A stretch of DNA of 64,000 bases, taken from positions 1 through 64,000 of the forward strand of contig NZ_CALAHQ010000035.1 of the NCBI RefSeq assembly GCF_937892565.1, given 5' to 3'. The notes under the pieces are model-generated. The model was not told where the DNA came from. It did no database searches and saw only the letters and a program-made list of their open reading frames with translations. The position numbers and the translations under genes were made by a program. The stretch is from an uncultured Roseicyclus sp. (GTDB lineage Bacteria > Pseudomonadota > Alphaproteobacteria > Rhodobacterales > Rhodobacteraceae). Below are positions 25,401-33,752 of the stretch, in pieces (position 1 is the stretch's first letter; the number at the start of each line of letters is the position of its first letter).

Positions 25401-25888
25401 GGGTCTACGGCGTCACCGGCTGGAAAAACACGGGCAAGACCACCTTGACCGAACGGCTTGTGGCCGAATTGGTGGGCCAGGGGCTGCGCATTTCGACCGT
25501 CAAGCACGCCCATCACGCGACCGAGATCGACCACCCCGGCCGCGACAGCTATCGCCACCGCGCGGCGGGCGCGGGGCAGGTCATCGTCGCCTCACCGCTG
25601 CGCTGGGCCTTGATGACCGAATTGCGCGGCGCGCCGGAGCCGCCCCTGGCCGAATTGCTGGCACGATTTGATCCTTGCGACCTGATCTTGATCGAAGGGT
25701 ATAAATCCGCGCCGCACCCCAAGATCGAAACCCATCGTCAGGCTTCGGGACGTGAACTTTTGGCAATGTCGAACCCGACGATCCGCGCCATCGCCAGCGA
25801 TGGCCCGCTCGAGACCCGCCTGCCGCGGTTCGATCTGGACGATGTCACGGGGATCGCGGCCTTTATCCGGGCCGAGGTGGGGCTATGA
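25397..25888 (+). CDS. mobB: MobB GTP-binding adapter of MGD synthesis
   Basis: 163 residues. The P-loop GWKNTGKTT is at residues ~7-15, followed by STVKHAHH, a conserved D-x-x-G-x-D-S-x-R segment (HPGRDSYRHRAAG), and LILIEGYK. MobB binds GTP and is thought to assist MobA in guanylylation. Translational coupling to both neighbours (ATGA at each end) indicates equal expression with MobA and MoeA. Confidence 0.94.
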   Translation: MRVYGVTGWKNTGKTTLTERLVAELVGQGLRISTVKHAHHATEIDHPGRDSYRHRAAGAGQVIVASPLRWALMTELRGAPEPPLAELLARFDPCDLILIEGYKSAPHPKIETHRQASGRELLAMSNPTIRAIASDGPLETRLPRFDLDDVTGIAAFIRAEVGL

Positions 25889-27168
25889 CCACGCCTTTGA
25901 CCCCGCCGCGCCTGCGCAATGATTGTTTCGCCATGCCGCAGGGGGTGGAATGGGTGCCGGTGGACAAGGCGCTCGCGCTGTTGCGCGCGCGGCTTCATGC
26001 CGTGACCGGGACCGAGGCACTTTCCGTCGCGCATGCCCATGGGCGGGTGTTGGCCGCCCCCGCCGTGGCGCGGCGGTCGAACCCACCCCGGCCCAATTCG
26101 GCGGTCGATGGCTATGGGTTCGCCCATGCCGCCACGGGGGATGGCGTGCAGCGTTTGCCGCTTTTGCCCGGTCGCGCCGCGGCTGGTCAGCCGTTCGAGG
26201 GTGCGGTGCCGCCGGGCGCGGCGCTGCGTATCCTGACCGGCGCGATCTTGCCCCAAGGGGTGGATACCGTCGTGCTGGAGGAAGATTGCGCCACCGATGG
26301 GCAGATCGTGGCCTTTGACGGCCCGGTCAAGCGGGCGATCAACACGCGTCAGGCGGGCGAAGATGTGACCGAGGGTGCCCCCATTCTGCCCGCGGGGCGG
26401 GTGCTGACGCCCGCCGATCTGGCGCTGTTGTCGGCGGTGGGGCTGGGCCATGTGCAGGCCCACCGCCGGCTGCGCGTGGCGGTTTTGTCAACGGGGGATG
26501 AATTGCTGGCCGATCCGGCCGGGCAAGCCGCACCCCACCAGATCTTTGATGCCAACCGCCCGATGCTGTTGGCCCTGCTGGCGGGCTGGGGGTTTGATGC
26601 GGTCGATCTGGGTCATGCGCCCGATGACGCGGACCAGATCGCGGCCCGGCTGGATCAGGGGGCCCAATCGGCTGACGCCGTCTTGACATCGGGGGGGGCC
26701 TCGGCGGGGGATGAGGATCATGTTTCGCGGCTGTTGCGGGCGCGCGGAACGCTGTCGAGCTGGCGGATTGCGGTGAAACCGGGCCGCCCCCTGGCCTTGG
26801 CGCTGTGGGGTGGGGTGCCGGTCTTCGGTCTGCCCGGAAACCCGGTGGCAGCACTGGTGTGCGCGCTGGTCTTTGCCCGCCCCGCGCTGTCGCTTTTGTC
26901 CGGCGCGGGCTGGTCAGAGCCGCAGGGCTTTGTCGTGCCTGCCGCCTTTTCCAAACGCAAGAAAGCCGGGCGGCGGGAATATCTGCGCGCGCGCCTGACC
27001 GACAGCGGACAGGCCGAGGTATTCGCCTCTGAGGGATCGGGCCGGATATCGGGGCTGAGCTGGGCCAGCGGGCTAGTGGAATTGCCCGATGCCGCCTGCA
27101 CCATCGCGCCGGGCGATCTTGTGCGCTACCTGCCCTATGCGTCGTTCGGGGTCAGGTCCGGCGGATGA
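25885..27168 (+). CDS. moeA: Molybdopterin molybdotransferase, standard type
   Basis: 427 residues, the usual MoeA length. Domain signatures are all present: PRPNSAVDGYGFA, VLSTGDELL (Ser202 onward), SGGASAGDEDH from 269, PGNPVAALV at 317, and the C-terminal KRKKAGRREYLRARL domain IV start. It ligates metal to adenylylated molybdopterin. It is the third MoeA-type gene in this cluster and the only plain one. Its last 17 bases overlap the end of the convergent TusA-like gene. Confidence 0.95.
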   Translation: MTTPLTPPRLRNDCFAMPQGVEWVPVDKALALLRARLHAVTGTEALSVAHAHGRVLAAPAVARRSNPPRPNSAVDGYGFAHAATGDGVQRLPLLPGRAAAGQPFEGAVPPGAALRILTGAILPQGVDTVVLEEDCATDGQIVAFDGPVKRAINTRQAGEDVTEGAPILPAGRVLTPADLALLSAVGLGHVQAHRRLRVAVLSTGDELLADPAGQAAPHQIFDANRPMLLALLAGWGFDAVDLGHAPDDADQIAARLDQGAQSADAVLTSGGASAGDEDHVSRLLRARGTLSSWRIAVKPGRPLALALWGGVPVFGLPGNPVAALVCALVFARPALSLLSGAGWSEPQGFVVPAAFSKRKKAGRREYLRARLTDSGQAEVFASEGSGRISGLSWASGLVELPDAACTIAPGDLVRYLPYASFGVRSGG

Positions 27169-27382
27169 GATAGGCGCGCGCGCCATCGCCTGCATCTTCG
27201 ATGCCCAACAGCTCATGCCCGCTTTCGGCGCAGAAATGCGGCACATCGACGATTGCCGCCGGATCGCTGGCCAAAAGGCGCAGCACCTGCCCCGGTTGCA
27301 TGGATTTCAGCCGCTTGCGCGCCTTGAGCACGGGCAGGGGACACAACAGGCCCAAGGTATCCAGCGTTGCGTCGTTGGTCAT
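27152..27382 (-). CDS. TusA/SirA-like sulfur carrier protein
   Basis: 76 residues. LDTLGLLCPLPVLKARKRL contains the TusA-family active Cys in CPxP (Cys14), and the remainder matches the small alpha/beta fold (VLRLLASDPAAIVDVPHFC). In known systems TusA accepts persulfide sulfur and passes it on for thiolation or molybdenum-cofactor pathways. Tail-to-tail overlap of 17 bp with moeA is unusual and places it next to fdhD/moeA on the opposite strand. An ATG at 27382 gives the family's normal length. Confidence 0.88.
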   Translation of the reverse strand: MTNDATLDTLGLLCPLPVLKARKRLKSMQPGQVLRLLASDPAAIVDVPHFCAESGHELLGIEDAGDGARAYLIRRT

Positions 27383-27639
27383 GCCCTGCCCCCAAGAATT
27401 CCGTGTGTCAGCCCGGAGGTTAGTGCCTGTAGCGCCATCCGCAAGGCCCCGCGTCGCAACGTAGGCGCCGCGCCGGGGATGGTCCGGGGGCCAAAGCATG
27501 GACGCGGCGGGAAAGCCCGCCTTTCGGAAAGATCCCGATTGCGGCTTGGCAAGCGACACAACTCCGGCGCATCTTCGCGCCGCGGCGGGTCGCGACCATG
27601 CCCGCGCCATCACGACGGGGGTCAAGGGAGCGGAAAACC
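27383..27639. other. Intergenic region between TusA-like and dioxygenase-like genes
   Basis: 257 bp that must contain the divergent promoters of both genes. I see no gene I can support. There is a possible hairpin around 27515-27535 (GGCGGGAAAGCCCGCC, a GGCGGG/CCCGCC stem with a four-base loop). The AAGGGAG at 27624-27630 is the ribosome site of the downstream gene. Confidence 0.5.
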
Positions 27640-28587
27640 ATGGCGGATGTCGCCCATCTGGGTCATGTGGAGATCTACACGGATCGTTTCGAGGACAGCC
27701 TCGATTTTTTCACCCGGATTTTCGGGCTGAAACTGTCTTTGGTCCAAGGCAACAGTGCATGGCTCAGGGCGTGGGATGATTACGAGTTTCATTCGCTCAA
27801 GCTGACGCGCCATCACACGACCGGGGTGGGCCATATCGGCTACCGCGCGCAAAGCCCCGAGGCGCTGGAGCGCCGGGTCGCGGCCATCACGGCGGCGGGC
27901 TACAAGACGCATGGCTGGGTCGATGACGACCCCGGCCATGGCCGCGCCTTTCGCTTCGAGGATCCGTTCGGCCATGTTTTCGAGCTGTATTTCGACACGC
28001 GCCGCGCCGAACCCGATGCTGGCGACCGCCCGGCGCTCAAGAACATGGCGTCGAAGTTCACCGGTCAGGGGGCCAGCCCGCGCAGGATCGACCACCTGAA
28101 CCTGTTGGCCACCGATGTGGCCGAGTTCCGCCGGTTCATGGAAACCTGTCTGGGCAGCCGCGTGACCGAGATGATCGCGCTCGACAATGGCCGCGTGGGC
28201 GGTTGCTGGTTTACCGTGAACAACAAGACCTATGATCTGGCCTGCACCGAGGAACATGGCCGCGGCGACGGGCGTCTGCACCATGTCACCTATGCCACCG
28301 ATCAGCGCGAGGATATCCTGCGCGCCGCCGACATCTTTCTGGAAAACGGCGTGCATATCGAAACCGGCCCGCACAAGCATGCGATTCAGGGCACGTTTTT
28401 CCTGTATGTCTGGGAACCTGCCGGCAACCGGATCGAATTGGCGAATGCCGGCGCGCGGCTGATCCTGGCGCCCGACCATGCCCCCGTGGTCTGGACCGAG
28501 ACCGAGCGCAAAAAGGGTCAGGCATGGGGCCTGAAAACCATCGAGACCTTTCACACCCATGGCACACCCCCGGTGGGGCCGGATTGA
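27640..28587 (+). CDS. Extradiol (catechol 2,3-type) ring-cleavage dioxygenase
   Basis: 315 residues in two VOC domains (about 1-120 and 148-280). The 2-His-1-Glu iron site typical of type I extradiol enzymes is visible: His152 (RIDHLNLL), His215 (RLHHVTYAT) and Glu266 (NRIELANAG). Such enzymes open catechol-like rings next to the hydroxyls. The substrate cannot be told. No other ring-cleavage pathway gene is adjacent; an acyl-CoA ligase and a hydroxybutyrate dehydrogenase lie 3-5 kb downstream. AAGGGAG precedes the ATG. Confidence 0.88.
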   Translation: MADVAHLGHVEIYTDRFEDSLDFFTRIFGLKLSLVQGNSAWLRAWDDYEFHSLKLTRHHTTGVGHIGYRAQSPEALERRVAAITAAGYKTHGWVDDDPGHGRAFRFEDPFGHVFELYFDTRRAEPDAGDRPALKNMASKFTGQGASPRRIDHLNLLATDVAEFRRFMETCLGSRVTEMIALDNGRVGGCWFTVNNKTYDLACTEEHGRGDGRLHHVTYATDQREDILRAADIFLENGVHIETGPHKHAIQGTFFLYVWEPAGNRIELANAGARLILAPDHAPVVWTETERKKGQAWGLKTIETFHTHGTPPVGPD

Positions 28588-28648
28588 CGCTTTCGCGCGC
28601 GGGCGGGCGATGCCCGGCATCGCGCGCCACAAACCATGGCAGGCATGC

Positions 28649-29881
28649 ATGACAGTTTCAGATTTCCTGCGGGCCCTGTTTGATCGCGCCGTTGCCGTGG
28701 CCGATCCGATGCAAAGCCTTGCGGCGGCCTTGCCGCCCCGGCCGTCGGGTCGCATTGTGGTGGTCGGCGCGGGCAAGGCCAGCGCGCGCATGGCCGAAGC
28801 GGTCGAGGCGGCATGGGGCCCCTGCGACGGGTTGGTGATCACGCGTTATGGGTACGCGCGCCCCTGCAAGGGCATCGAGATCGTCGAGGCCGCGCACCCC
28901 GTTCCCGACGCGGCGGGCGTGGCCGCGACGCGCCGCATGCTTGATCTGGTGGCGGGCTGTGGCGCGGGGGATTTCATCCTTGCGCTGATCTCGGGCGGGG
29001 GGTCTGCGCTGTTGTGCGCCCCGGCGGGTGACATCACATTGGCCGAGAAACAGGCGCTGACCCAGGCCTTGCTGGCCTCGGGGGCGCCCATCGGTGTAAT
29101 GAACGCGATCCGCAAGGAAATATCGGCCGTCAAGGGCGGGCGTCTGGCGGCGGCGGCCTATCCGGCGCGGATGCTGGCGCTGATGATCTCCGATGTGCCG
29201 GGCGATGATCCGGGCGATATCGCCTCGGGGCCGACGGTGGGCCATCGCGGCGATGCGGCACGCGCGCTTGCGTCGCTTGCGGCCTGGGGCGTTGAGCCGC
29301 CACCCTCGATCACGGCTTATCTGGCGGCGGGCGGCGACCCGGTTCTACCCGATGATCCGCGATTGTCGCGGGTCGAAAACGTGATCTATGCCGCGCCCGC
29401 GCAATCGCTGGCCGCCGCAGCCGATCTGGCGCGTGCGCATGGCTACCCGGTCGAGATTCTGGGCGATGCGATCGAGGGCGAAGCGCGCGAGGTGGCCGCC
29501 CGGCACGCAGCCCTTGCCCTTGCGGCCAAGGGCCCGCGCCTGATCCTGTCGGGGGGTGAGCTGACCGTGACCCGCAGGGGGAATGGTGTGGGCGGGCCCA
29601 ATGCCGAATATGCCTTGGCGCTGGCCTTGGCGCTGAACGGCGCGCCGGGCATCCATGCCATCGCCTGTGACACCGATGGTGTGGATGGTGCGGCCGAGGT
29701 GGCGGGCGCGGTGATCGGCCCTGATACGCTGAGCCGTGCCAAAGCCGCTGGCATCGACGCGGCCGATGCGCTGGCGTGCAACGATGCCCATACATTCTTT
29801 TTCACGATTGATCGTCAGGTCGTGACCGGCCCGACACTGACCAATGTGAATGATTTCCGCGCCATTCTGATCGAAGGGTAA
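28649..29881 (+). CDS. Glycerate 2-kinase (MOFRL/DUF4147 type)
   Basis: About 410 residues. RIVVVGAGKASARMAEAVE starts the DUF4147 domain, followed by LISGGGSALL, KEISAVKGGRL and MISDVPGDDPGDIASGPT. The C-terminal MOFRL motif is present as LILSGGELTVT, with GGPNAEYALAL after it. The family phosphorylates D-glycerate at C2 with ATP, serving the serine and glyoxylate routes. The ATG at 28649 is weakly supported by AGG at 28641; an upstream ATG at 28610 is possible. Confidence 0.92.
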   Translation: MTVSDFLRALFDRAVAVADPMQSLAAALPPRPSGRIVVVGAGKASARMAEAVEAAWGPCDGLVITRYGYARPCKGIEIVEAAHPVPDAAGVAATRRMLDLVAGCGAGDFILALISGGGSALLCAPAGDITLAEKQALTQALLASGAPIGVMNAIRKEISAVKGGRLAAAAYPARMLALMISDVPGDDPGDIASGPTVGHRGDAARALASLAAWGVEPPPSITAYLAAGGDPVLPDDPRLSRVENVIYAAPAQSLAAAADLARAHGYPVEILGDAIEGEAREVAARHAALALAAKGPRLILSGGELTVTRRGNGVGGPNAEYALALALALNGAPGIHAIACDTDGVDGAAEVAGAVIGPDTLSRAKAAGIDAADALACNDAHTFFFTIDRQVVTGPTLTNVNDFRAILIEG

Positions 29882-29885
29882 GCCC

Positions 29886-30194
29886 ATGTTGCACCATATC
29901 GTCTTGATGGAACCCGACGGCCCGCAAGGCTTGGCCCGGATCGGCGCCGCCATGCCGATCCTTGCCGCTGTCTGTGCGGCGCTTCCGGGGGCGTCGGGTT
30001 TCGCCCATGGCCCCAACCGCGATTTCGAGGGCAAATCGGCCCGCTTTGCCTATGGCTTTTCGGTTTGCTTCACCGACCGCGCCGCGCATCTGGCCTATGA
30101 GGCCCATCCCGACCATATCCGTGCGGGTGCCATGCTGGTGGCGGCCTGCAAGGGCGGCCATGACGGGATTTTCGTCGCCGATCTGGAGGTCTGA
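29886..30194 (+). CDS. Dabb-domain (stress-responsive A/B barrel) protein
   Basis: 102 residues. MLHHIVLMEPDG at the start and the EAHPDHIRAGAML segment are typical of the Dabb fold, a small dimeric barrel. In many alphaproteobacteria such proteins are of unknown function; some are cyclases or stress proteins. It begins four bases after the glycerate kinase stop, so the two are probably cotranscribed. Confidence 0.82.
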   Translation: MLHHIVLMEPDGPQGLARIGAAMPILAAVCAALPGASGFAHGPNRDFEGKSARFAYGFSVCFTDRAAHLAYEAHPDHIRAGAMLVAACKGGHDGIFVADLEV

Positions 30195-30259
30195 TCTGGC
30201 CAGCCTCACGCTTTGCGTTCATCTTTCGCGCAAAGCGCTGGGCAAAGGATCGGGCCGAC

Positions 30260-31147
30260 ATGGGCAAGACACATATCTTCTTCGTTGCCGATGGAGAGCG
30301 GCTCGAGGTGCAATCCTGGATCTTGGCGGCAAGCCTTGCCCATGCCCATGCGGGGCAGGCCGATGTCCATCTTTACGCCTATGCAAGCCCGGAATGGCTG
30401 CCTCGGATCGGCCCGGTAACGCGCGCGGTCTATCGCGCGGCACGCGTCGAACTGCGCCCGCTGCCCGCGCCAGCAGCTTGGGCGAAACCCTATCCGCATG
30501 GCAACAAGATCGTGGCCGCAACCGATTGGCGCGGGCCGGGGCGGTCGATCTTTCTGGATACGGATATGGTTTGCCTCAAGCCGCTGACGGATCTGGCTGC
30601 CCTGTCCGACAGCCATGTGGCAGCCGCCCCCGAAGGCCGCCCCACATGGGGTCCCGAAGACCGCTGGGCGCGGGCTTATGCGCATTTCGGCCTGCCGGTG
30701 CCCGCCGACCGTGTGCGGCTGTTGCGCGGCCAAAGGCCCGAACATCTGCCCTATTTCAACGCGGGGCTTGTGGCTATGCCCGAAGCCCCGCAAGCCGATG
30801 GCAAACGCTTTGCCACGCATTGGCTGGAAACCGCGCTGGATTTCGATCACCGCTGCAAGATCGCGGGCAAGCGGCCATGGCTTGACCAGATCACCCTGCC
30901 GCTGACCGTGGCGCGGTTTGGCTATCGCGCCCATGTGCTGGACGAAAGCTGGAACTACGGTCTGTCCTATCGCGGCCGGGACATCTTGCGCACACCCGAT
31001 GCCCATATCCTGCATTATCACCGGTTCCGGTTTCTGGAAGCCGCGCCACAGTGGCCGGGCATCCGTGGGCGGTTTCTCGACATCTTGCCCAAGGCCCACC
31101 ATGGCGCCGCACAGTCCGCACTGGCGCTCGCGGGTTTGGCCATCTGA
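30260..31147 (+). CDS. GT-A fold glycosyltransferase-like protein
   Basis: 295 residues. The N-terminal HIFFVADGERLEVQSWILAA and a DTD triad (SIFLDTDMVCLKPL, residues ~95-108) match the nucleotide-sugar- and metal-binding site of GT-A transferases. YFNAGLVAMP and an ILHYHRF segment near the C-terminus are also family-like. No membrane helix is seen. The donor and acceptor cannot be deduced. It is 65 bp downstream of the Dabb gene and has no polysaccharide genes around it. Confidence 0.78.
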   Translation: MGKTHIFFVADGERLEVQSWILAASLAHAHAGQADVHLYAYASPEWLPRIGPVTRAVYRAARVELRPLPAPAAWAKPYPHGNKIVAATDWRGPGRSIFLDTDMVCLKPLTDLAALSDSHVAAAPEGRPTWGPEDRWARAYAHFGLPVPADRVRLLRGQRPEHLPYFNAGLVAMPEAPQADGKRFATHWLETALDFDHRCKIAGKRPWLDQITLPLTVARFGYRAHVLDESWNYGLSYRGRDILRTPDAHILHYHRFRFLEAAPQWPGIRGRFLDILPKAHHGAAQSALALAGLAI

Positions 31148-31283
31148 GCGAGTTGGGGCACCATCGCCGCGCGGGACCGGCGCAAGGGCCATGCCCTTGA
31201 ACATCGCAACGCCAGCACTCCCCCCCCTTGCCAGTCTGTCACAATGGCGAAACACTCCCCGCCAGCTTTGCGCGGAGGACATC

Positions 31284-32798
31284 ATGAACATCGCCCATTG
31301 GCTGGCCCGCACCGCCCGGTCCTCGGGCGGCAACCCTGCCCTGATGCGCGGCGGGCAGGTCTTGGCCGATTATGCCACATTCCATGCCCGCGCGGGTGCG
31401 CTGGCGCGATCCTTGACCGAACAGGGCATTGCCCCCGATGACCGGGTGGCGCTGTTCGCGACCAACAGCCCCGATTATCTGGTGGCGCTTTATGGCATCT
31501 GGATCATGGGCGCGGCCGCCGTGCCGATCAACGCCAAGCTGCACCCGCGCGAGGCGCATTTCATAGTGCAAAACAGCGGTTCGGCCCATGTCTTGGCCAG
31601 CACTGATCTGATTGCAGGGTTGCGCGCCGAAAGCACCCTGCCGGTCACCGCGCTGGACGGGCCTGATTTTGCGGCGATGACGATCGGTCCGGCCGCGCCG
31701 ATCTGCGACCGTGCGCCCGGCGATCTGGCATGGCTGTTTTATACTTCGGGCACCACAGGGCGGCCCAAGGGGGTGCAGATCACGCATGGCATGCTTGCCG
31801 CCACATCGCTGTGCTATCCCATGGATGTCGACCCGGTCGCATGCGACGATGCCGCGCTCTATGCCGCCCCGATGAGCCACGGCGCAGGGCTTTATGCACC
31901 GATCCATGTGCGTATGGGTGCGCGCCACATGGTGCCGCCCTCGGGTGGTTTTGATCCGGCCGAGGTTCTGGCGCTGTCGGCCGCCCATGGCCCGACCTCC
32001 CTGTTCATGGCGCCCACCATGCTCAAGCGTGTGACCGATGCGGCCAAAGCCGCGGGGCAGCGCGGCGCGGGGATCAAGACCATCATCTATGGCGGTGGCC
32101 CGATGTATCGCGCCGATATCGAAGCAGCGGTCGATTGGTTCGGCCCCCGCTTTGTGCAGATCTACGGACAAGGCGAATGCCCCATGGCAATCACGGCCCT
32201 TGCGCGCGCCGATATCGCGGATCGCACCCAGCCGCGCTGGCGCGAGCGTCTTGCCTCGGTCGGGCGCGCCCAAAGCGCGGTCGAGATCGCCGTCGTGGAT
32301 GCCACGGGCCAGCCGCTTGCCGCAGGCCAGACAGGCGAAATCATGGTGCGCGGCGCCCCGGTCATGCCCGGCTATTGGCAAAACCCCGAAGCCACCGCCA
32401 GAACCCTGCGTGACGGCTGGCTGATGACCGGCGATATCGGCCATCTTGACGCCGACGGCTATCTGACCCTGGTGGACCGGTCCAAGGATGTGATCATCTC
32501 GGGCGGTACCAACATCTACCCCCGCGAGATCGAAGAGCTGTTGCTGACCCACCCCTCGGTCGATGCTGTGGCGGTGGTGGGCCGCCCTTCGGCCGACTGG
32601 GGCGAAGAGGTGGTGGCCTTCATCGTGCCCGCCCCGGGCGCGGGGCTGGATACGGCCGCGCTCGATGCCCATATCCTTGCACAGATGGCGCGTTTCAAGC
32701 GGCCCAAGGCCTATATCCAGATCGCCGATCTGCCGCGCAACAATTACGGCAAGGTTCTCAAGACCGTCTTGCGCCAACAGCTGGAGGAGATGCGATGA
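31284..32798 (+). CDS. AMP-forming acyl-CoA synthetase
   Basis: 504 residues from the ATG at 31284, with CGGAGGA just upstream. ATP-binding P-loop YTSGTTGRPKGV around residues 150-161, IYGQGECP (A5), GWLMTGDIG (A7), DRSKDVIISGGTNIYP (A8/A10-type), and the terminal catalytic Lys region NYGKVLK. The enzyme activates a carboxylic acid to its acyl-CoA. The substrate is unclear; medium-chain or aromatic acids are both possible. It is coupled to the downstream dehydrogenase by ATGA. Confidence 0.92.
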   Translation: MNIAHWLARTARSSGGNPALMRGGQVLADYATFHARAGALARSLTEQGIAPDDRVALFATNSPDYLVALYGIWIMGAAAVPINAKLHPREAHFIVQNSGSAHVLASTDLIAGLRAESTLPVTALDGPDFAAMTIGPAAPICDRAPGDLAWLFYTSGTTGRPKGVQITHGMLAATSLCYPMDVDPVACDDAALYAAPMSHGAGLYAPIHVRMGARHMVPPSGGFDPAEVLALSAAHGPTSLFMAPTMLKRVTDAAKAAGQRGAGIKTIIYGGGPMYRADIEAAVDWFGPRFVQIYGQGECPMAITALARADIADRTQPRWRERLASVGRAQSAVEIAVVDATGQPLAAGQTGEIMVRGAPVMPGYWQNPEATARTLRDGWLMTGDIGHLDADGYLTLVDRSKDVIISGGTNIYPREIEELLLTHPSVDAVAVVGRPSADWGEEVVAFIVPAPGAGLDTAALDAHILAQMARFKRPKAYIQIADLPRNNYGKVLKTVLRQQLEEMR

Positions 32799-33598
32799 CC
32801 GAGCTTTCGGGGAAAACCGCGCTTGTCACCGGATCGGTTCAAGGCATCGGTCTTGCCATCGCCGAGGCGCTGGCGCGGGCGGGCGCGCGCATTGCGGTTC
32901 ACGGCCTTGCCGGCGACGCCCAGATCCACGAGACCTGCACCCATCTGCGCAAATCCGGCAGCCCACAGGCCGAGTTTTTCGCGGGCAATCTGCGCAACCC
33001 TGACCGCATCGCCGAATTGATGGATGCCGTCGCCGCTTGGGGCGGGGTCGATATTCTTGTCAACAACGCGGGTATCCAGCAAACGGGCCCCCTTGCCGAA
33101 ATGCCGCGTGTCGCCTGGGACGATATTCTGGCCGTCAATCTATCGGCCGCCTTCCACACCATGCAGGCAGCACTTCCCCTGATGGCCGCGCGCGGCTATG
33201 GGCGGGTGATCAACATCGCCTCGGTCCATGGTCTTGTCGCGTCAGTGCACAAGGCCCCCTATGTCGCGGCCAAGCATGGTCTGATCGGCCTGTCCAAGGT
33301 CGCCGCACTTGAATACGCCGCGGCGGGCGATCCGGCAAAGGGCGGCGTCACCGTCAATTGCATCTGCCCCGGCTGGACCGAAACCGCGATCCTTGACCCC
33401 CAGATTGCCGCCCGCGCTGTCGCTCATGGCGGGGATCGCGACGCGGCTGTGGCCGATCTCCTGTCGGCCAAACAGCCCTCTTTGCGCATGTCGGCGCCTG
33501 CGGAAATCGCCGCGCTGGCGCTTTGGCTCTGCGCGCCTTTGGCCCATAATCTGACCGGCGCGGCGATCCCGGTTGATGGGGGCTGGACCGCACAGTGA
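32795..33598 (+). CDS. 3-hydroxybutyrate dehydrogenase-like SDR
   Basis: 267 residues. Short-chain dehydrogenase with TGSVQGIG for NAD(H), NNAG at residues ~90-93, and the catalytic Ser-Tyr-x3-Lys (INIASVHGL, then YVAAK). The SVHGLVAS and PGWTETAI segments are characteristic of D-3-hydroxybutyrate dehydrogenases, which interconvert acetoacetate and 3-hydroxybutyrate. Coupled to the acyl-CoA synthetase; together they could feed ketone-body or PHB turnover. Confidence 0.88.
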   Translation: MTELSGKTALVTGSVQGIGLAIAEALARAGARIAVHGLAGDAQIHETCTHLRKSGSPQAEFFAGNLRNPDRIAELMDAVAAWGGVDILVNNAGIQQTGPLAEMPRVAWDDILAVNLSAAFHTMQAALPLMAARGYGRVINIASVHGLVASVHKAPYVAAKHGLIGLSKVAALEYAAAGDPAKGGVTVNCICPGWTETAILDPQIAARAVAHGGDRDAAVADLLSAKQPSLRMSAPAEIAALALWLCAPLAHNLTGAAIPVDGGWTAQ

Positions 33599-33652
33599 TC
33601 TTTGCCCTGATCGTGCGCGTTGGAAGCATGGCCCGGGGGGCGGCGCCCCCCC

Positions 33653-33672
33653 CGCGCCGCGCAAGCGGCGCG
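33653..33672 (+). terminator. GC-rich hairpin with GCAA tetraloop
   Basis: CGCGCCGC, GCAA, GCGGCGCG forms a perfect eight-base-pair stem 55 bases after the dehydrogenase stop. No T-run follows, so it may be a transcript stabiliser or a weak terminator. Confidence 0.45.
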
Positions 33673-33752
33673 CGCCCGGGCGACGACGCAGTCGGCGCAA
33701 TGAATTCTCAAGCGCCTTGTTCCCCGTCGACCCAAGCTCTACATGCCGTTGC

